A DNA stretch of 64,000 nucleotides from VFMC01 sp050248155 (GCA_050248155.1 JBFWSW010000021.1:1-64000); one strand, 5' to 3'; positions 25,474 through 33,919 are shown, numbered from the stretch's first letter. Notes: generated by a model not told the origin, from the sequence alone. Made by a program: numbers and translations.

Positions 25474-25501
25474 ACTCTACGCAAACTTGCACGTCGTGCA
25501 A
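25474..25501 (-). promoter_or_regulatory. TetR operon promoter with 15-bp operator palindrome
   Basis: On the minus strand a TAGAGT -10 hexamer (25474-25479) lies nine bases before the ATG at 25464. Directly upstream is TTGCACG-T-CGTGCAA (25487-25501), a perfect 15-bp palindrome in the -35/-10 spacer. It is a strong candidate for the repressor's own operator. Confidence 0.7.
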
Positions 25502-25552
25502 ATTCTTGGGCGGGCAACCCGCCGAGCGAGTTCATCGCGACGCGCCACAGTC

Positions 25553-25568
25553 GAAACACTCACGAAAC
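25553..25568. promoter_or_regulatory. Candidate GlnR box upstream of amt
   Basis: GAAAC (25553-25557) is followed by six bases and a second GAAAC (25564-25568), about 50 bases before amt. Known actinobacterial GlnR sites consist of GTNAC and GAAAC half-sites spaced by six bases. The 11-base repeat period fits that rule, although the GTNAC halves are poor. Confidence 0.45.
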
Positions 25569-25616
25569 AAACCGACGTCATTCTGTCGGCCGTTCGACCG
25601 ACGAATGGAGCTGTGA

Positions 25617-26813
25617 ATGGATGCCGGAAGTCTGGCGTGGGTGCTCGTCTCGGCAGCCCTCGTGTTGTTCATGACACCCGGGTTGGCGTTCTTCTACGGA
25701 GGCATGGACCGAGGCCGCAACGTCCTCAACATGCTGATGATGAACTTCTACTGCGTGCTCGTCATCCCCGTGCTCTGGATGGTGGTCGGCTTCTCGTTGG
25801 CCCAGGGGTCGAACCAGTGGCTGGGCAACTTCGACCACGTCTTCTTGAAGGACATCTCGATCGTCGATGACAACGGCGGCCTGCTGGCCACGATCGCCTT
25901 CCTCGGGATGTTCGCGGCGATCACGCCGGCACTCATCTCCGGGGCCGTCGCCGACCGCATGAAGTTCTCGGCGTGGGCGATCTTCGTGCCCCTGTGGTCG
26001 CTCCTCGTCTACGTCCCGATCTTCAAGTGGGTCTATGGCGGATGGCTGGGTGACCGTGGCTCGCTCGACTTCGCCGGTGGCACCGCGATCCACGTGAACG
26101 CGGGCATCGCCTCGCTGGCCGCCGTCCTCGTGCTCGGCCGCCGCAAGGGTTGGCCGGCAGAAGGTCATCCGCCCCACTCGATGCCGCTCGTCATGATCGG
26201 CACTGGGATCCTGTGGTTCGGCTGGTTCGGGTTCAACGCCGGATCGGCGCTCGCCGCGAACGGCCAGGCAGCTCAGGCCTTCATGAACACCTTCCTCGCC
26301 GCTGCCGCCGCAGGGCTCGTCTGGGTGCTCGTCGAGTGGATCCGCGACGGGCATCCCACGAACCTCGGCGCCGCCTCGGGAATCGTCGCCGGTCTGGTGG
26401 CCATCACGCCGGCCGCCGGCTACGTCTCGGGCGTCGGTCCGCTGGCGATCGGTGGCGTGGCGGGACTCGTGTGCTGCTACGCGGTCAAGGTGAAGAACAA
26501 GTTCCTGTACGACGACGCCCTCGACGTCGTCGGCGTGCACTTCGTGGGCGGTCTCGTCGGGTCGCTGCTGATCGGGTTCTTCGCCAACCCCGACTTCTTC
26601 GGGGGAACCTTCGAAGAGGGCATCTTCTACGGTGGGGGCGCCGGGCTGCTCGGTGAGCAGGCGCTGGCCAACATCGCCGCGATCGTGTGGTCGTTCATCG
26701 TCACGTACGCGATCATGCGGGTGCTGAAGGTCACGGTCGGTGTCCGCGTCAGTGACCAGGTCGAGGCCGACGGGCTCGACTTCGCCCAGCACGCCGAGAC
26801 CGCGTACCACTGA
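25617..26813 (+). CDS. amt: Ammonium transporter
   Basis: This 398-residue Amt/MEP/Rh transporter has about eleven helices. Recognisable segments are VLFMTPGLAFFYGGMDRG at the N-terminus, DFAGGTAIHVNAGIASLAA with the first pore histidine and GVHFVGGLVGSLL with the second. WFGWFGFNAGSAL and the final VTVGVRVSDQVEADGLDFAQHAE are also typical. It takes up ammonium at low concentration. It is followed 33 bases on by a PII gene, the usual pairing, since the PII T-loop plugs the transporter when nitrogen is sufficient. Confidence 0.96.
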   Translation: MDAGSLAWVLVSAALVLFMTPGLAFFYGGMDRGRNVLNMLMMNFYCVLVIPVLWMVVGFSLAQGSNQWLGNFDHVFLKDISIVDDNGGLLATIAFLGMFAAITPALISGAVADRMKFSAWAIFVPLWSLLVYVPIFKWVYGGWLGDRGSLDFAGGTAIHVNAGIASLAAVLVLGRRKGWPAEGHPPHSMPLVMIGTGILWFGWFGFNAGSALAANGQAAQAFMNTFLAAAAAGLVWVLVEWIRDGHPTNLGAASGIVAGLVAITPAAGYVSGVGPLAIGGVAGLVCCYAVKVKNKFLYDDALDVVGVHFVGGLVGSLLIGFFANPDFFGGTFEEGIFYGGGAGLLGEQALANIAAIVWSFIVTYAIMRVLKVTVGVRVSDQVEADGLDFAQHAETAYH

Positions 26814-26846
26814 CCGCTACGTCCGAACCGACCCCGGGAGCTCGAC

Positions 26847-27185
26847 ATGAAACTCATCACCGCCATCATCAAGCCGTTCAAGCTCGACGACGTGAAGTCG
26901 GCCCTGACATCGGTCGGTGTGCACGGCATGACCGTGTCGGAGGTTCGCGGCTTCGGCCGGCAGGGCGGCCACACCGAGACCTACCGCGGCACCGAGTACA
27001 AGCTCGAGTTCGTTCCCAAGGCGATGGTCGAGGTCGTCGTCGCCGACGATGCCGTGACACGCGTGGTCGACGCCATCGTCGACGCGGCGGCGACCGGGAA
27101 GATCGGTGACGGGAAGGTGTGGGTCACGACGGTCGACGAGATCGTCCGCATCCGCACCGGCGAACGAGGTGTCGAAGCGGTCTGA
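26847..27185 (+). CDS. glnK: Nitrogen regulatory PII protein (GlnK type)
   Basis: This 112-residue PII trimer subunit has MKLITAIIKPFKLDDVKSAL at the start and a T-loop with the modifiable Y51 (RGTEYKLEFVPK). The C-terminal signature is TGKIGDGKVWVTTVDEIVRIRTGE. It senses 2-oxoglutarate and ATP/ADP and gates the Amt transporter encoded just upstream. No glnD/adenylyltransferase gene is nearby, although amt-glnK-glnD is the common actinobacterial order; the next gene is instead a convergent DNA-binding protein. Confidence 0.96.
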   Translation: MKLITAIIKPFKLDDVKSALTSVGVHGMTVSEVRGFGRQGGHTETYRGTEYKLEFVPKAMVEVVVADDAVTRVVDAIVDAAATGKIGDGKVWVTTVDEIVRIRTGERGVEAV

Positions 27186-27200
27186 TCGGGCCGACGGAGC

Positions 27201-27722
27201 TCAGGCTGCGACACCTCGTTCGAGGACGAATCCCGAACGGCGCACCGACCGCACCACCAGCATCGCTCCCTGCAGCCGGCGGCGGAGCCGCGACATGGCG
27301 GCGTGAACCGCATCACGTGACGGGGCGGCGCCACCCCATGCGGCCTGCTCCAGTGCGTCGATGGGCACCACCGCGCCGCGCGCGTCGAGCAGCACACCGA
27401 GGATGCTCGCCTCGATGCGGGTGAGGGGCACGGTGACCGAGCCGCGATGCAGGATCCGGTGCCGGTCGATGAACGGCTCGTCCCGGTCGAGCGCAGCGAC
27501 GCTGCGGCTCAGCCGTTCGGCCCGCACGCGCACGTCGGCCTGGCTGGCCGGGGCACGCATCCAGTCCTCGTCGACGCCGAGGTCGGACGGTGGCGCGTCG
27601 TCGGGACCGAGCAGCAGCAGGCGGGGCACGCCGGCGCGGGCCAACGCGACGCGATGCCGCTGTCCGGTGGGCCACGGAACGATCTCGACGTGCCACTCAT
27701 CGGCGTGCTCCGGACGAGCCAT
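27201..27722 (-). CDS. OmpR/GlnR-like winged-helix regulator, reduced N-terminus
   Basis: In this 173-residue protein residues about 85-170 are an OmpR/PhoB-type winged helix: VTVPLTRIEASILGVLLDARGAVVPIDALEQAAWGG then DAVHAAMSRLRRRL and VRSVRRSGFVLE. The first 80 residues are shorter than a receiver domain and lack the phospho-acceptor aspartate pocket. The stretch PRLLLLGPDDAPPSDLGVDE up to VRVRAERL recalls the atypical receiver of GlnR. Its place 15 bases from the glnK stop, convergent, makes a role in nitrogen control attractive but unproven. Confidence 0.65.
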   Translation of the reverse strand: MARPEHADEWHVEIVPWPTGQRHRVALARAGVPRLLLLGPDDAPPSDLGVDEDWMRAPASQADVRVRAERLSRSVAALDRDEPFIDRHRILHRGSVTVPLTRIEASILGVLLDARGAVVPIDALEQAAWGGAAPSRDAVHAAMSRLRRRLQGAMLVVRSVRRSGFVLERGVAA

Positions 27723-27807
27723 CGGCGTCGATGGTACGACTGCCGTTTTGCCACGATGTTTCGCTGCGGTGAACGGCGCGTGCGGCGGGTCTGGCAGGAC
27801 GTCTGCG

Positions 27808-27813
27808 TAGGCT
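27808..27813 (+). promoter_or_regulatory. Leaderless-type -10 hexamer (TAGGCT)
   Basis: TAGGCT is followed by seven bases and the GTG at 27821, start of the lycopene cyclase operon. Confidence 0.45.
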
Positions 27814-27820
27814 CGTCGTC

Positions 27821-28159
27821 GTGGATCGCTTCCAGTACCTCGGGCTGATGCTCGCCTGCGTGGTCCTGACGTTGCCGCTCGAGTTCGTCCTCGGCGCGCG
27901 CGTGTGGCGGCAGCCGGCGCGCACGGTGAAGGCCATCGCGCCGATGTACGTCGCGTTCGTCGGCTGGGATCTGTGGGCGACCCACCGGGGTACATGGGGC
28001 TTCGACGACCGGTACACCATCGGCGTTCGGCTCCCGGGAGGAATGGTCATCGAAGAGCTCGTCTTCTTCGCCGTCGTGCCGATCTGCGGGCTGCTCACGC
28101 TCGAAGCCGTTCGCGCCATCCATGCTCGGCACCGGTTGGGCACGGACGAGGTGCGATGA
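27821..28159 (+). CDS. crtYc: Lycopene cyclase subunit, CrtYc type
   Basis: This 112-residue integral membrane protein with three hydrophobic segments is one half of the heterodimeric actinobacterial lycopene cyclase. Diagnostic are FQYLGLMLACVVLTLPLEFV near the start, YVAFVGWDLWATHRGTWGFD and the motif GVRLPGGMVIEELVFFAVVP. With its partner it closes the ends of lycopene to beta-ionone rings. Its stop overlaps the next gene (ATGA). Confidence 0.9.
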   Translation: MDRFQYLGLMLACVVLTLPLEFVLGARVWRQPARTVKAIAPMYVAFVGWDLWATHRGTWGFDDRYTIGVRLPGGMVIEELVFFAVVPICGLLTLEAVRAIHARHRLGTDEVR

Positions 28160-28488
28160 TGCGCGTCTACCCGTCCATGGCCGTCGCTGCCGCTGTCATC
28201 GTGCTGCTGCTCGAGCTGGTGGTGCTGCGAACGGGTCTGCTGCGGCGCCGCAGCTACTGGATCTCGATGATGATCGTGTTCGCGTTCATGGTGCCGGTCG
28301 ACGGATGGCTGACCAAGCTGTCGGCACCGATCGTGATCTACGACCCTCGCGACGTCAGCGGGTGGCGGCCGGTGTGGGACATCCTGGGTGAGGAGTTCGC
28401 CTACGCCTTCGCGATGGTGACACTGGTGATGATCTGCTGGGAACGGGCCGGGGCGAGCGCCCCTACACGGGAAGAGGTCGAGCGATGA
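28156..28488 (+). CDS. crtYd: Lycopene cyclase subunit, CrtYd type
   Basis: This 110-residue partner of CrtYc has hydrophobic helices at about 8-27 and 36-55. It carries the conserved stretch SYWISMMIVFAFMVPVDGWL and IYDPRDVSGWRPVWDILGEE, which matches the second half of fused cyclases (PxE/D-rich motif in the loop). Two ATGs lie in tandem at 28156 and 28159; the first overlaps the crtYc stop. The stop overlaps the start of the hydroxylase gene, so all three are co-translated. Confidence 0.88.
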   Translation: MMRVYPSMAVAAAVIVLLLELVVLRTGLLRRRSYWISMMIVFAFMVPVDGWLTKLSAPIVIYDPRDVSGWRPVWDILGEEFAYAFAMVTLVMICWERAGASAPTREEVER

Positions 28489-28985
28489 TCGCCGCGATTG
28501 CGTTCGTCGTGTCGTTCGTCGCGATGGAAGGCGTCAGCTACGCCGCGCATCGTTGGCTGATGCACGGCACGGGGATGGTGTGGCACGCGAGCCACCACGC
28601 TCCGCCGCGGGGGCGCTTCGAGCGCAACGACCTGTTCCCTGTGTGCTTCTCGGTGCTCGGCATCGCGCTGTTCGCTGTGGCGAGCGCAGGGCTCGCGCCG
28701 GGTTGGGTGTGGTGGTCCGCTGCGGGCATCACGGCGTACGGCGTGGCCTACCTGACGGTGCACGAGATCGTCATCCATCGCCGCGTGCGGGTCCGGCTCC
28801 GGGAGGGTCGATACCTGCGGTGGCTGCGCGACTCGCATCACGCCCATCACGTCGACGGCGGCGAGCCGTTCGGGATGCTGTTGCCGCTGATGTCACGGCG
28901 AGATCGTGCGCGCGTGCCCCGGCGTGGCTCGTCCGAGCGCCACGACGCGCTCACACGGACGGGCAGCGGTCGGACGGGGAGCTGA
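28485..28985 (+). CDS. crtZ: Beta-carotene hydroxylase (CrtZ/fatty acid hydroxylase superfamily)
   Basis: This 166-residue membrane di-iron enzyme has all the histidine boxes of CrtZ: HRWLMHG, WHASHHAP, HEIVIHRR and SHHAHH, with NDLFPVCFSVLGI between the first two. It adds 3-hydroxyl groups to the beta rings, giving beta-cryptoxanthin and zeaxanthin. The C-terminal 35 residues are basic and probably disordered. It ends seven bases before the convergent phytoene synthase stop. Confidence 0.88.
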   Translation: MIAAIAFVVSFVAMEGVSYAAHRWLMHGTGMVWHASHHAPPRGRFERNDLFPVCFSVLGIALFAVASAGLAPGWVWWSAAGITAYGVAYLTVHEIVIHRRVRVRLREGRYLRWLRDSHHAHHVDGGEPFGMLLPLMSRRDRARVPRRGSSERHDALTRTGSGRTGS

Positions 28986-28991
28986 ATCGGC

Positions 28992-29837
28992 TCAGCGCCG
29001 GACGACGTCGACCGCGACGGTGGTGAGCTTCTGCCACGTCGGCACGCGAGCGCGTCGGGAGAACACGTCGTAGTCGGCCCGTTCGATCCGGTCGAGGATC
29101 TGCGAGTACAGGTTGCGCGCCGCGCGGACGCATCGCCGGGAGGATCCGGTCAACATCACCACGCCGGTGTCGGCCGAGCGGTACAGGCGGCGGCAGCGGG
29201 AGATCTCGAACCGCATGAGGTCGCGCCACGCCGCGTCGACACGCCGAGCAGACGGGTCGGCGCCGAAGCGGTCGAGATCCTCTCGCGGCAGGTACACACG
29301 GCCGCGTCCGAGGTCCTCGCCCACGTCGCGCAGGAAGTTCGTCAGCTGGAACGCGAAGCCGAGGTCGCGTGCGGGCTCGAGCGCACGAGGGGTGGTGGGT
29401 CGCAGGACGGGCAGCATCATCTCGCCGATCACCGCTGCTGATCCGTCCATGTACTCGAGCAGGTCGTTCCACGTGTCGTAGCCGGTGATCGACAGGTCCA
29501 TCGTCATCGAGCGGAGGAAGCGATGGAAGACCTCCGGGTCGTGACCCAGCTCGACGACGGTGTGGACCACCGCGGCGAGCACCGGGTGATCCGACTCGCC
29601 GGCCTCGAGGTCGCGAAAGAACCGGGTGCCCAGCTCGGCCAGGGCGGCGGCGCGTTCGCACGCGGGGCGATCGTCGAGGTCGTCGACGATGTCGTCGGCG
29701 TACCGGGCGAACGCGTACAGCGCCCACACGTGCGGGCGCCGGTCGCGAGGCAGCAGGGCGGTCGCCCAGTAGTACGTCGTGCCGTGTGCGCGCGCCAGGT
29801 CCCGGCACCGGTCGTACGACGCGTCCAAGGCGGTCAT
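28992..29837 (-). CDS. crtB: Phytoene synthase
   Basis: This 281-residue head-to-head condensing enzyme makes phytoene from two geranylgeranyl diphosphates. The two aspartate-rich Mg2+ motifs are D48-D-I-V-D-D53 and D171-V-G-E-D175, with the usual TTYYWATALLPRDRR near the start and GRGRVYLP after the second. The ATG lies in the stop of crtI (ATGA). It is the last gene of the minus-strand crtE-crtI-crtB operon. Confidence 0.95.
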   Translation of the reverse strand: MTALDASYDRCRDLARAHGTTYYWATALLPRDRRPHVWALYAFARYADDIVDDLDDRPACERAAALAELGTRFFRDLEAGESDHPVLAAVVHTVVELGHDPEVFHRFLRSMTMDLSITGYDTWNDLLEYMDGSAAVIGEMMLPVLRPTTPRALEPARDLGFAFQLTNFLRDVGEDLGRGRVYLPREDLDRFGADPSARRVDAAWRDLMRFEISRCRRLYRSADTGVVMLTGSSRRCVRAARNLYSQILDRIERADYDVFSRRARVPTWQKLTTVAVDVVRR

Positions 29838-31315
29838 GCGGCCTCCGCTGCGGCGACGCGACGTGCCGCCAGCTCGCCGCTGATGATCACCATCGGCACG
29901 CCGACGCCGGGCACGGTGGACGCGCCGACGAACGCGAGCCCGGGCACGCGCGGATCGACGTTCGCCGGCCGGAACGGGCCGGACTGGAAGAACCGGTGCG
30001 CGACCGAGAACGGGGTGCCCTGCGGAAGCCCAGCGGCCTGCCAGTCCGATGGGGTGACGAGCATCTCGGCCTCGACGTCGGTGGGGTAGCCGAAGCGCTC
30101 GAGCGCTGCCGCCAGGGACGCCCGCGCCCGGCTCCGCTCGGCGGTCCAGTCGATCGCCGCGCCCATGTTCGGGACGGGCTCGAGGACGTAGAGCGCATGC
30201 CCGTGCGCCGGCGCGGTGCCAGGCGTGTCGATCGAGGGGACCGACACGAGGAGCGAAGGATCGGGCATGCGTCGTCCCTCGTCGAGCAGCGCCCGGAACG
30301 CCGAGGCCCACTCCTGCCCGAAGTGGATGTTGTGGTGCGCCGCACCGTCGGGCAACGGGCCTCGGGCGCCGACGTGCCACACGACGGCCGAAGGGGAGTA
30401 GCGCGCTCGACGAGCGGCGCGAGTCGGCGCCACGCCGGGCAACAACGTCCGATGGGCATCGAGGACGTCGGCGTTGCAGATCACCGCTTCGGCGGGGAGG
30501 AGCTCGCCGCTCGTCAGCCGGACCCCACGGACCGGTCCGCCGTCGCGCCGGGCGAGGACGATCTGCTCGGCCTCGGCGCCGAACCGCATCTCGGCTCCAC
30601 CGCGAGTCGCAGCCGTGGCGAGCGCAGATGCCAGCGCGTGGACGCCGCCGTCGACGTGCACCACTCCGTTGACCGCGTCCATGTACGCGATGACGGCGTA
30701 CACCGCCAGCGCCTGCTGTGGAGCCAGACCCGCGTACAGCGACTGGAACGTGAACAGTCGGCGAAGGCGATCGTCGTCGAAGAAGCGCCCGACCGCAGCA
30801 TCGAGGCGGCGGAACGCCCCGGTGCGGAGGAGTCGCAGCGCGGGCGCGACCGGCCGGGCGAGGTCGAGCGCGCTGTCGTAGTTGCGTTCGATGAAGTTGG
30901 GCATCTCGAGCTGGTACAGCGCGGTCACCCAGTCGACGAAGCGGTGGAAGCCGTCCACCTGCCCCGAGCCGCAGACGCGGCGGATCTCGTCGGCCATCGC
31001 GTCGCGCCCGTGCAGGACGCGGATCTCGCTGCCGTCGGCGAAGCAGGCGCGATACATCGGATCGAGCGGTCGGGGCGTGAGCAGTTCACGCATCTCCACA
31101 CCCACCGCCCGGAAGCATCGTTCGAAGAGCTCGGGCATGGTCAGCACGGTGGGGCCCGAGTCGAAGCGGTAGCTCCCGATCTCGATCGAACCCGCGAGCC
31201 CTCCCGGTTGGTTCGACCGCTCCACCACGGTGACGTGGTGCCCGGCACCGGCGAGATGGCACGCTGCGGACAGCCCGCCCAGCCCGGCGCCGATCACCAC
31301 CACACGTCGCGTCAC
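29834..31315 (-). CDS. crtI: Phytoene desaturase
   Basis: This 493-residue FAD enzyme is of the CrtI type. It has the dinucleotide fold VVVIGAGLGGLSAACHLAGAG at the N-terminus, the early substrate motif GGLAGSIEIGSYRFDSGPTV and the C-terminal FAD-binding signature GLAFVGASTVPGVGVPM. It introduces the four double bonds that turn phytoene into lycopene. The GTG start lies one base after the stop of the GGPP synthase gene and the stop overlaps crtB, so the three genes form one tight operon. Confidence 0.94.
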   Translation of the reverse strand: MTRRVVVIGAGLGGLSAACHLAGAGHHVTVVERSNQPGGLAGSIEIGSYRFDSGPTVLTMPELFERCFRAVGVEMRELLTPRPLDPMYRACFADGSEIRVLHGRDAMADEIRRVCGSGQVDGFHRFVDWVTALYQLEMPNFIERNYDSALDLARPVAPALRLLRTGAFRRLDAAVGRFFDDDRLRRLFTFQSLYAGLAPQQALAVYAVIAYMDAVNGVVHVDGGVHALASALATAATRGGAEMRFGAEAEQIVLARRDGGPVRGVRLTSGELLPAEAVICNADVLDAHRTLLPGVAPTRAARRARYSPSAVVWHVGARGPLPDGAAHHNIHFGQEWASAFRALLDEGRRMPDPSLLVSVPSIDTPGTAPAHGHALYVLEPVPNMGAAIDWTAERSRARASLAAALERFGYPTDVEAEMLVTPSDWQAAGLPQGTPFSVAHRFFQSGPFRPANVDPRVPGLAFVGASTVPGVGVPMVIISGELAARRVAAAEAA

Positions 31316-31316
31316 G

Positions 31317-32450
31317 TCAGCTCTCCCGTCGTGCCGCGTCGCGCGCCAGTTGCCGGAGCGCAGCTGTCGCTCGCTCGTCGAAGGTGCCCGACAGGGCGAG
31401 CGCACGGTCGAGCTGAGCGCCGATCACGGCTTCGACCTCGGACAGGGCACCCGACGCGGCGACGACCTCGCGACAGCGGTCGACAGTGGCCTGGTCCACA
31501 TCGGGGGCGCCCAGCGCCGCGATCAGCACCCGGCGCCCCGATGCGCCGGTTCGGCGCAGCGCGCAGAGCGTGAGGAGGTTCCGCTTGCCCTCGCGCAGGT
31601 CGTCGGCACAGCTCTTCCCCGTCCGTTCCGGCTCGCCGAAGAGCCCGAGCACGTCGTCACGGAGCTGGAACGCGATGCCCACTGCGTCTCCGTACTCGGC
31701 GAGGCGGTCGCACAGATCGTCGTCGGCACCTGCCAGGGTGGCGCCGATCTGCAACGGGCGCGTGACGGTGTAGCGAGCCGACTTGAGCAGCGCGATGCGC
31801 GCGACGTCGTCCTCTGTGGCTGCCGGGACCGTGCCGAGCTGGAGGTCGAGGAACTGGCCGGCGATGACCTCGGTGCGCATCGTCGTGAACACGGCACGAG
31901 CCCGGCGCGCGCGCCCGGCCGCGAGGCCGATGCTGTCGAGCCCGTCGAGCAACTGGTCGGCCCAGACGAACGCGAGGTCGCCGGCGAGCACGGCGGCGCT
32001 GATGCCGAACCAGTGGTCGTCTCCGCTCGGGTGCTCGGCGCGCAGGGTGACGTGCGCCGCGGGGAGCCCGCGACGCATCATCGAACGGTCCATCACGTCG
32101 TCGTGGAGGAGGGCGAAGTCGTGGAGGAGCTCGGTGGCTGCGGCTGCGTCGACCACACCAGCATCGAGCTCGCCGCCGGCCGCGACGTGCCCCCAGACGA
32201 CGAACGCCGGTCGAAGGCGCTTGCCGCCCGCGTCGTGCATGGTCCGGATCGCGCTCCGGAGGATGTCGATCGCTCCCGGCGCCTCGGGCACGTCGAGATG
32301 GCGGTCCGCGAAGAACACGTCCAGGCGCGAATCGACGAGCCGGCGGGCGATGCCGATGGCGTCGATCGACTCGTGAGGGTCGTCGGTGCGAGCGGGGCGC
32401 TCGTCGAGGAGGACGTCCGTGGCGTCGCCGGCGGCGACGTGGGCCGTCAT
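31317..32450 (-). CDS. crtE: Geranylgeranyl diphosphate synthase
   Basis: This 377-residue trans-isoprenyl diphosphate synthase shows the basic motif GGKRLRP (75-81), the first aspartate-rich motif D117-D-V-M-D121 followed by RRG, and the second region FQLRDDVLGLFGEPERTGK. The DDxxG form of the second motif is common in actinobacterial IdsA-like enzymes. It supplies GGPP for phytoene synthase. It is first in the crtE-I-B operon and divergent from the MerR-type regulator, with a 69-base shared promoter region. Confidence 0.93.
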   Translation of the reverse strand: MTAHVAAGDATDVLLDERPARTDDPHESIDAIGIARRLVDSRLDVFFADRHLDVPEAPGAIDILRSAIRTMHDAGGKRLRPAFVVWGHVAAGGELDAGVVDAAAATELLHDFALLHDDVMDRSMMRRGLPAAHVTLRAEHPSGDDHWFGISAAVLAGDLAFVWADQLLDGLDSIGLAAGRARRARAVFTTMRTEVIAGQFLDLQLGTVPAATEDDVARIALLKSARYTVTRPLQIGATLAGADDDLCDRLAEYGDAVGIAFQLRDDVLGLFGEPERTGKSCADDLREGKRNLLTLCALRRTGASGRRVLIAALGAPDVDQATVDRCREVVAASGALSEVEAVIGAQLDRALALSGTFDERATAALRQLARDAARRES

Positions 32451-32537
32451 CGATGCCTCGGCGAGACGGGCCGGTGATCACACCGGACGGGAAGATATCT
32501 CGTTACTGTGTCGAGCATTGTGGATGAAAACCTACAC
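32451..32537. promoter_or_regulatory. Divergent crtE/regulator promoter region
   Basis: For the plus strand, TACTGT (32504-32509) can serve as -10 for the regulator start at 32520. For the minus strand, TATCTT (complement of 32492-32497) can serve crtE. The two promoters overlap. GTGGATGAAAACCTACAC (32520-32537) is an imperfect inverted repeat at the regulator's first codons and a possible operator of MerR type. All of this is by eye. Confidence 0.4.
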
Positions 32538-33341
32538 GAAATGTTGACGATCGGCGACGTCGCCGCGCGAGCCGGGATGCGTGTCGCGACGCTGCGGGAA
32601 TGGGAGCGGCGGCATGGCTTTCCGTCCCCGCAGCGCCTGGCCAGCGGCCATCGGCGGTACTCGGTCGAGCAGGCTGAGCAGGTGCGCGAGGTGCTCGCCC
32701 GCCAGCGGGCAGGCCTGTCGCTGCCGGCCGCGATCCGCTCGGTGCGGACGACCGGGCCGCCCGACTCGTCGGTGTTCGCCGCTGTGGCCGAGGCGTCATC
32801 GCGTCCCGCGGTGCGCCTGTCCCGCCGTGCGATGCTCGCCATCAGCCGTGCGATCGAGGACACTGCAGCCGCATCGGGCGGGCCGACCGTCGCTCTCGGC
32901 AGCTTCCAGCGTGAGCAGGTCTTCCGCGGCTGCGAGCGTCGGTGGCGCGAGCTCGCCCGCGGCAGTGTGAGCTGCGTCGTGCTCGCCGACTTCGCCGAAG
33001 CGCGGTCGCGCGCAGGCGTGATCGAGGTGCCCGTCGGCGACGCCTCGCCGCTGCATCGCGAGTGGGCCGTCGCCGTCGCCGGTCGGCGAGTACGGGCATG
33101 CCTCGCCGGCTGGGAGTCGCTCGACGCTGCCGGTCACTTCGAGGCCCTGTGGAGCGTCGATCCGGACGTGGTGGCAGCTGCCTTGCGTCGGGGCCTGGCG
33201 GTCGCGCGCTCGGCTGCGCCCGACGCGATGCTGCCCGATGCGACGTCGCCGCTCCTCGATCCGCCACCGCTCGACCGAGACGCGCCGAGCCAGACGATGG
33301 CGCTGATGGATCGAGTGATCGCCCGGCTCGACCGGCCGTGA
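32520..33341 (+). CDS. MerR-family regulator with DICT sensory domain
   Basis: This is a 273-residue regulator from GTG 32520 (an in-frame GTG at 32508 adds four residues). Residues about 8-75 are a MerR winged helix: LTIGDVAARAGMRVATLREWERRHGFPSPQR, HRRYSVEQAEQVREVL. Residues about 95-205 match the DICT domain: LSRRAMLAISRAIED, GPTVALGSFQREQVFRGCE, RWRELARG, SCVVLADF and PLHREWAVAV. DICT is a predicted signal-sensing domain also found with light- and redox-related modules. The position, divergent from crtE, mirrors LitR/CarH control of carotenoid genes, but no cobalamin-binding domain is present, so light sensing would need another route. Confidence 0.88.
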   Translation: MDENLHEMLTIGDVAARAGMRVATLREWERRHGFPSPQRLASGHRRYSVEQAEQVREVLARQRAGLSLPAAIRSVRTTGPPDSSVFAAVAEASSRPAVRLSRRAMLAISRAIEDTAAASGGPTVALGSFQREQVFRGCERRWRELARGSVSCVVLADFAEARSRAGVIEVPVGDASPLHREWAVAVAGRRVRACLAGWESLDAAGHFEALWSVDPDVVAAALRRGLAVARSAAPDAMLPDATSPLLDPPPLDRDAPSQTMALMDRVIARLDRP

Positions 33342-33343
33342 GG

Positions 33344-33919
33344 TCACGCTTGCGATGCCGTCCGCTGCCCGGCCATGACCCGACGGATGCCGCCGCAGAA
33401 CGCGGGCAGGTCGTCGGGCTTGCGGCTCGAGAGCAAGACGAACGGCCCGTTGCTGCACTCGACGAGCTCCTCGTCCACCCACGTCGCGCCGGCGTTGCGC
33501 AGATCGGTCTGCAGGCTGGGCCAACTGGTGATCGTCCGGTCTCGCACCAGATCGGCTTCGATCAGGCTCCACGGTCCGTGGCAGATCACAGCGATCGGCC
33601 GGCCACGTTCGGCCACAGCACGGAGCAGGTCGACGGCTGCACCGTCCATCCGCAACTGGTCCGGGTTCGCCACCCCGCCAGGGAGGACGATGCCGTCGTA
33701 GTCGTCGGCCCGAGCATCCTCGGTCGACACGGTCGCGTGGACGACATCGGCCTTGTCGAGGTGATCGAAGGTCTGCACCGCGCCCGTCTTCGGTGCGATG
33801 AGCACGGCGGTGCCACCGGCATCTTCGACGGCCTGCCACGGTCGGGTCAGCTCGACCCGCTCCACCCCTTCGTTGGCGACCATGAACGCGATCGTCGTGC
33901 CGCTGAGCTCTCCTGCCAT
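33344..33919 (-). CDS. DJ-1/PfpI family protein
   Basis: This 191-residue protein of the class I glutamine amidotransferase-like fold has E17 in MVANEGVERVEL, the loop GIVLPGGVANPDQLR and the nucleophile elbow cysteine C113 in AVICHGPWSLIEAD, ending with RKPDDLPAF. PfpI/YhbO-type members are stress proteins with deglycase or protease activities reported. The gene ends two bases from the regulator stop (convergent). SD-like GGAGTGG precedes the ATG. Confidence 0.9.
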   Translation of the reverse strand: MAGELSGTTIAFMVANEGVERVELTRPWQAVEDAGGTAVLIAPKTGAVQTFDHLDKADVVHATVSTEDARADDYDGIVLPGGVANPDQLRMDGAAVDLLRAVAERGRPIAVICHGPWSLIEADLVRDRTITSWPSLQTDLRNAGATWVDEELVECSNGPFVLLSSRKPDDLPAFCGGIRRVMAGQRTASQA

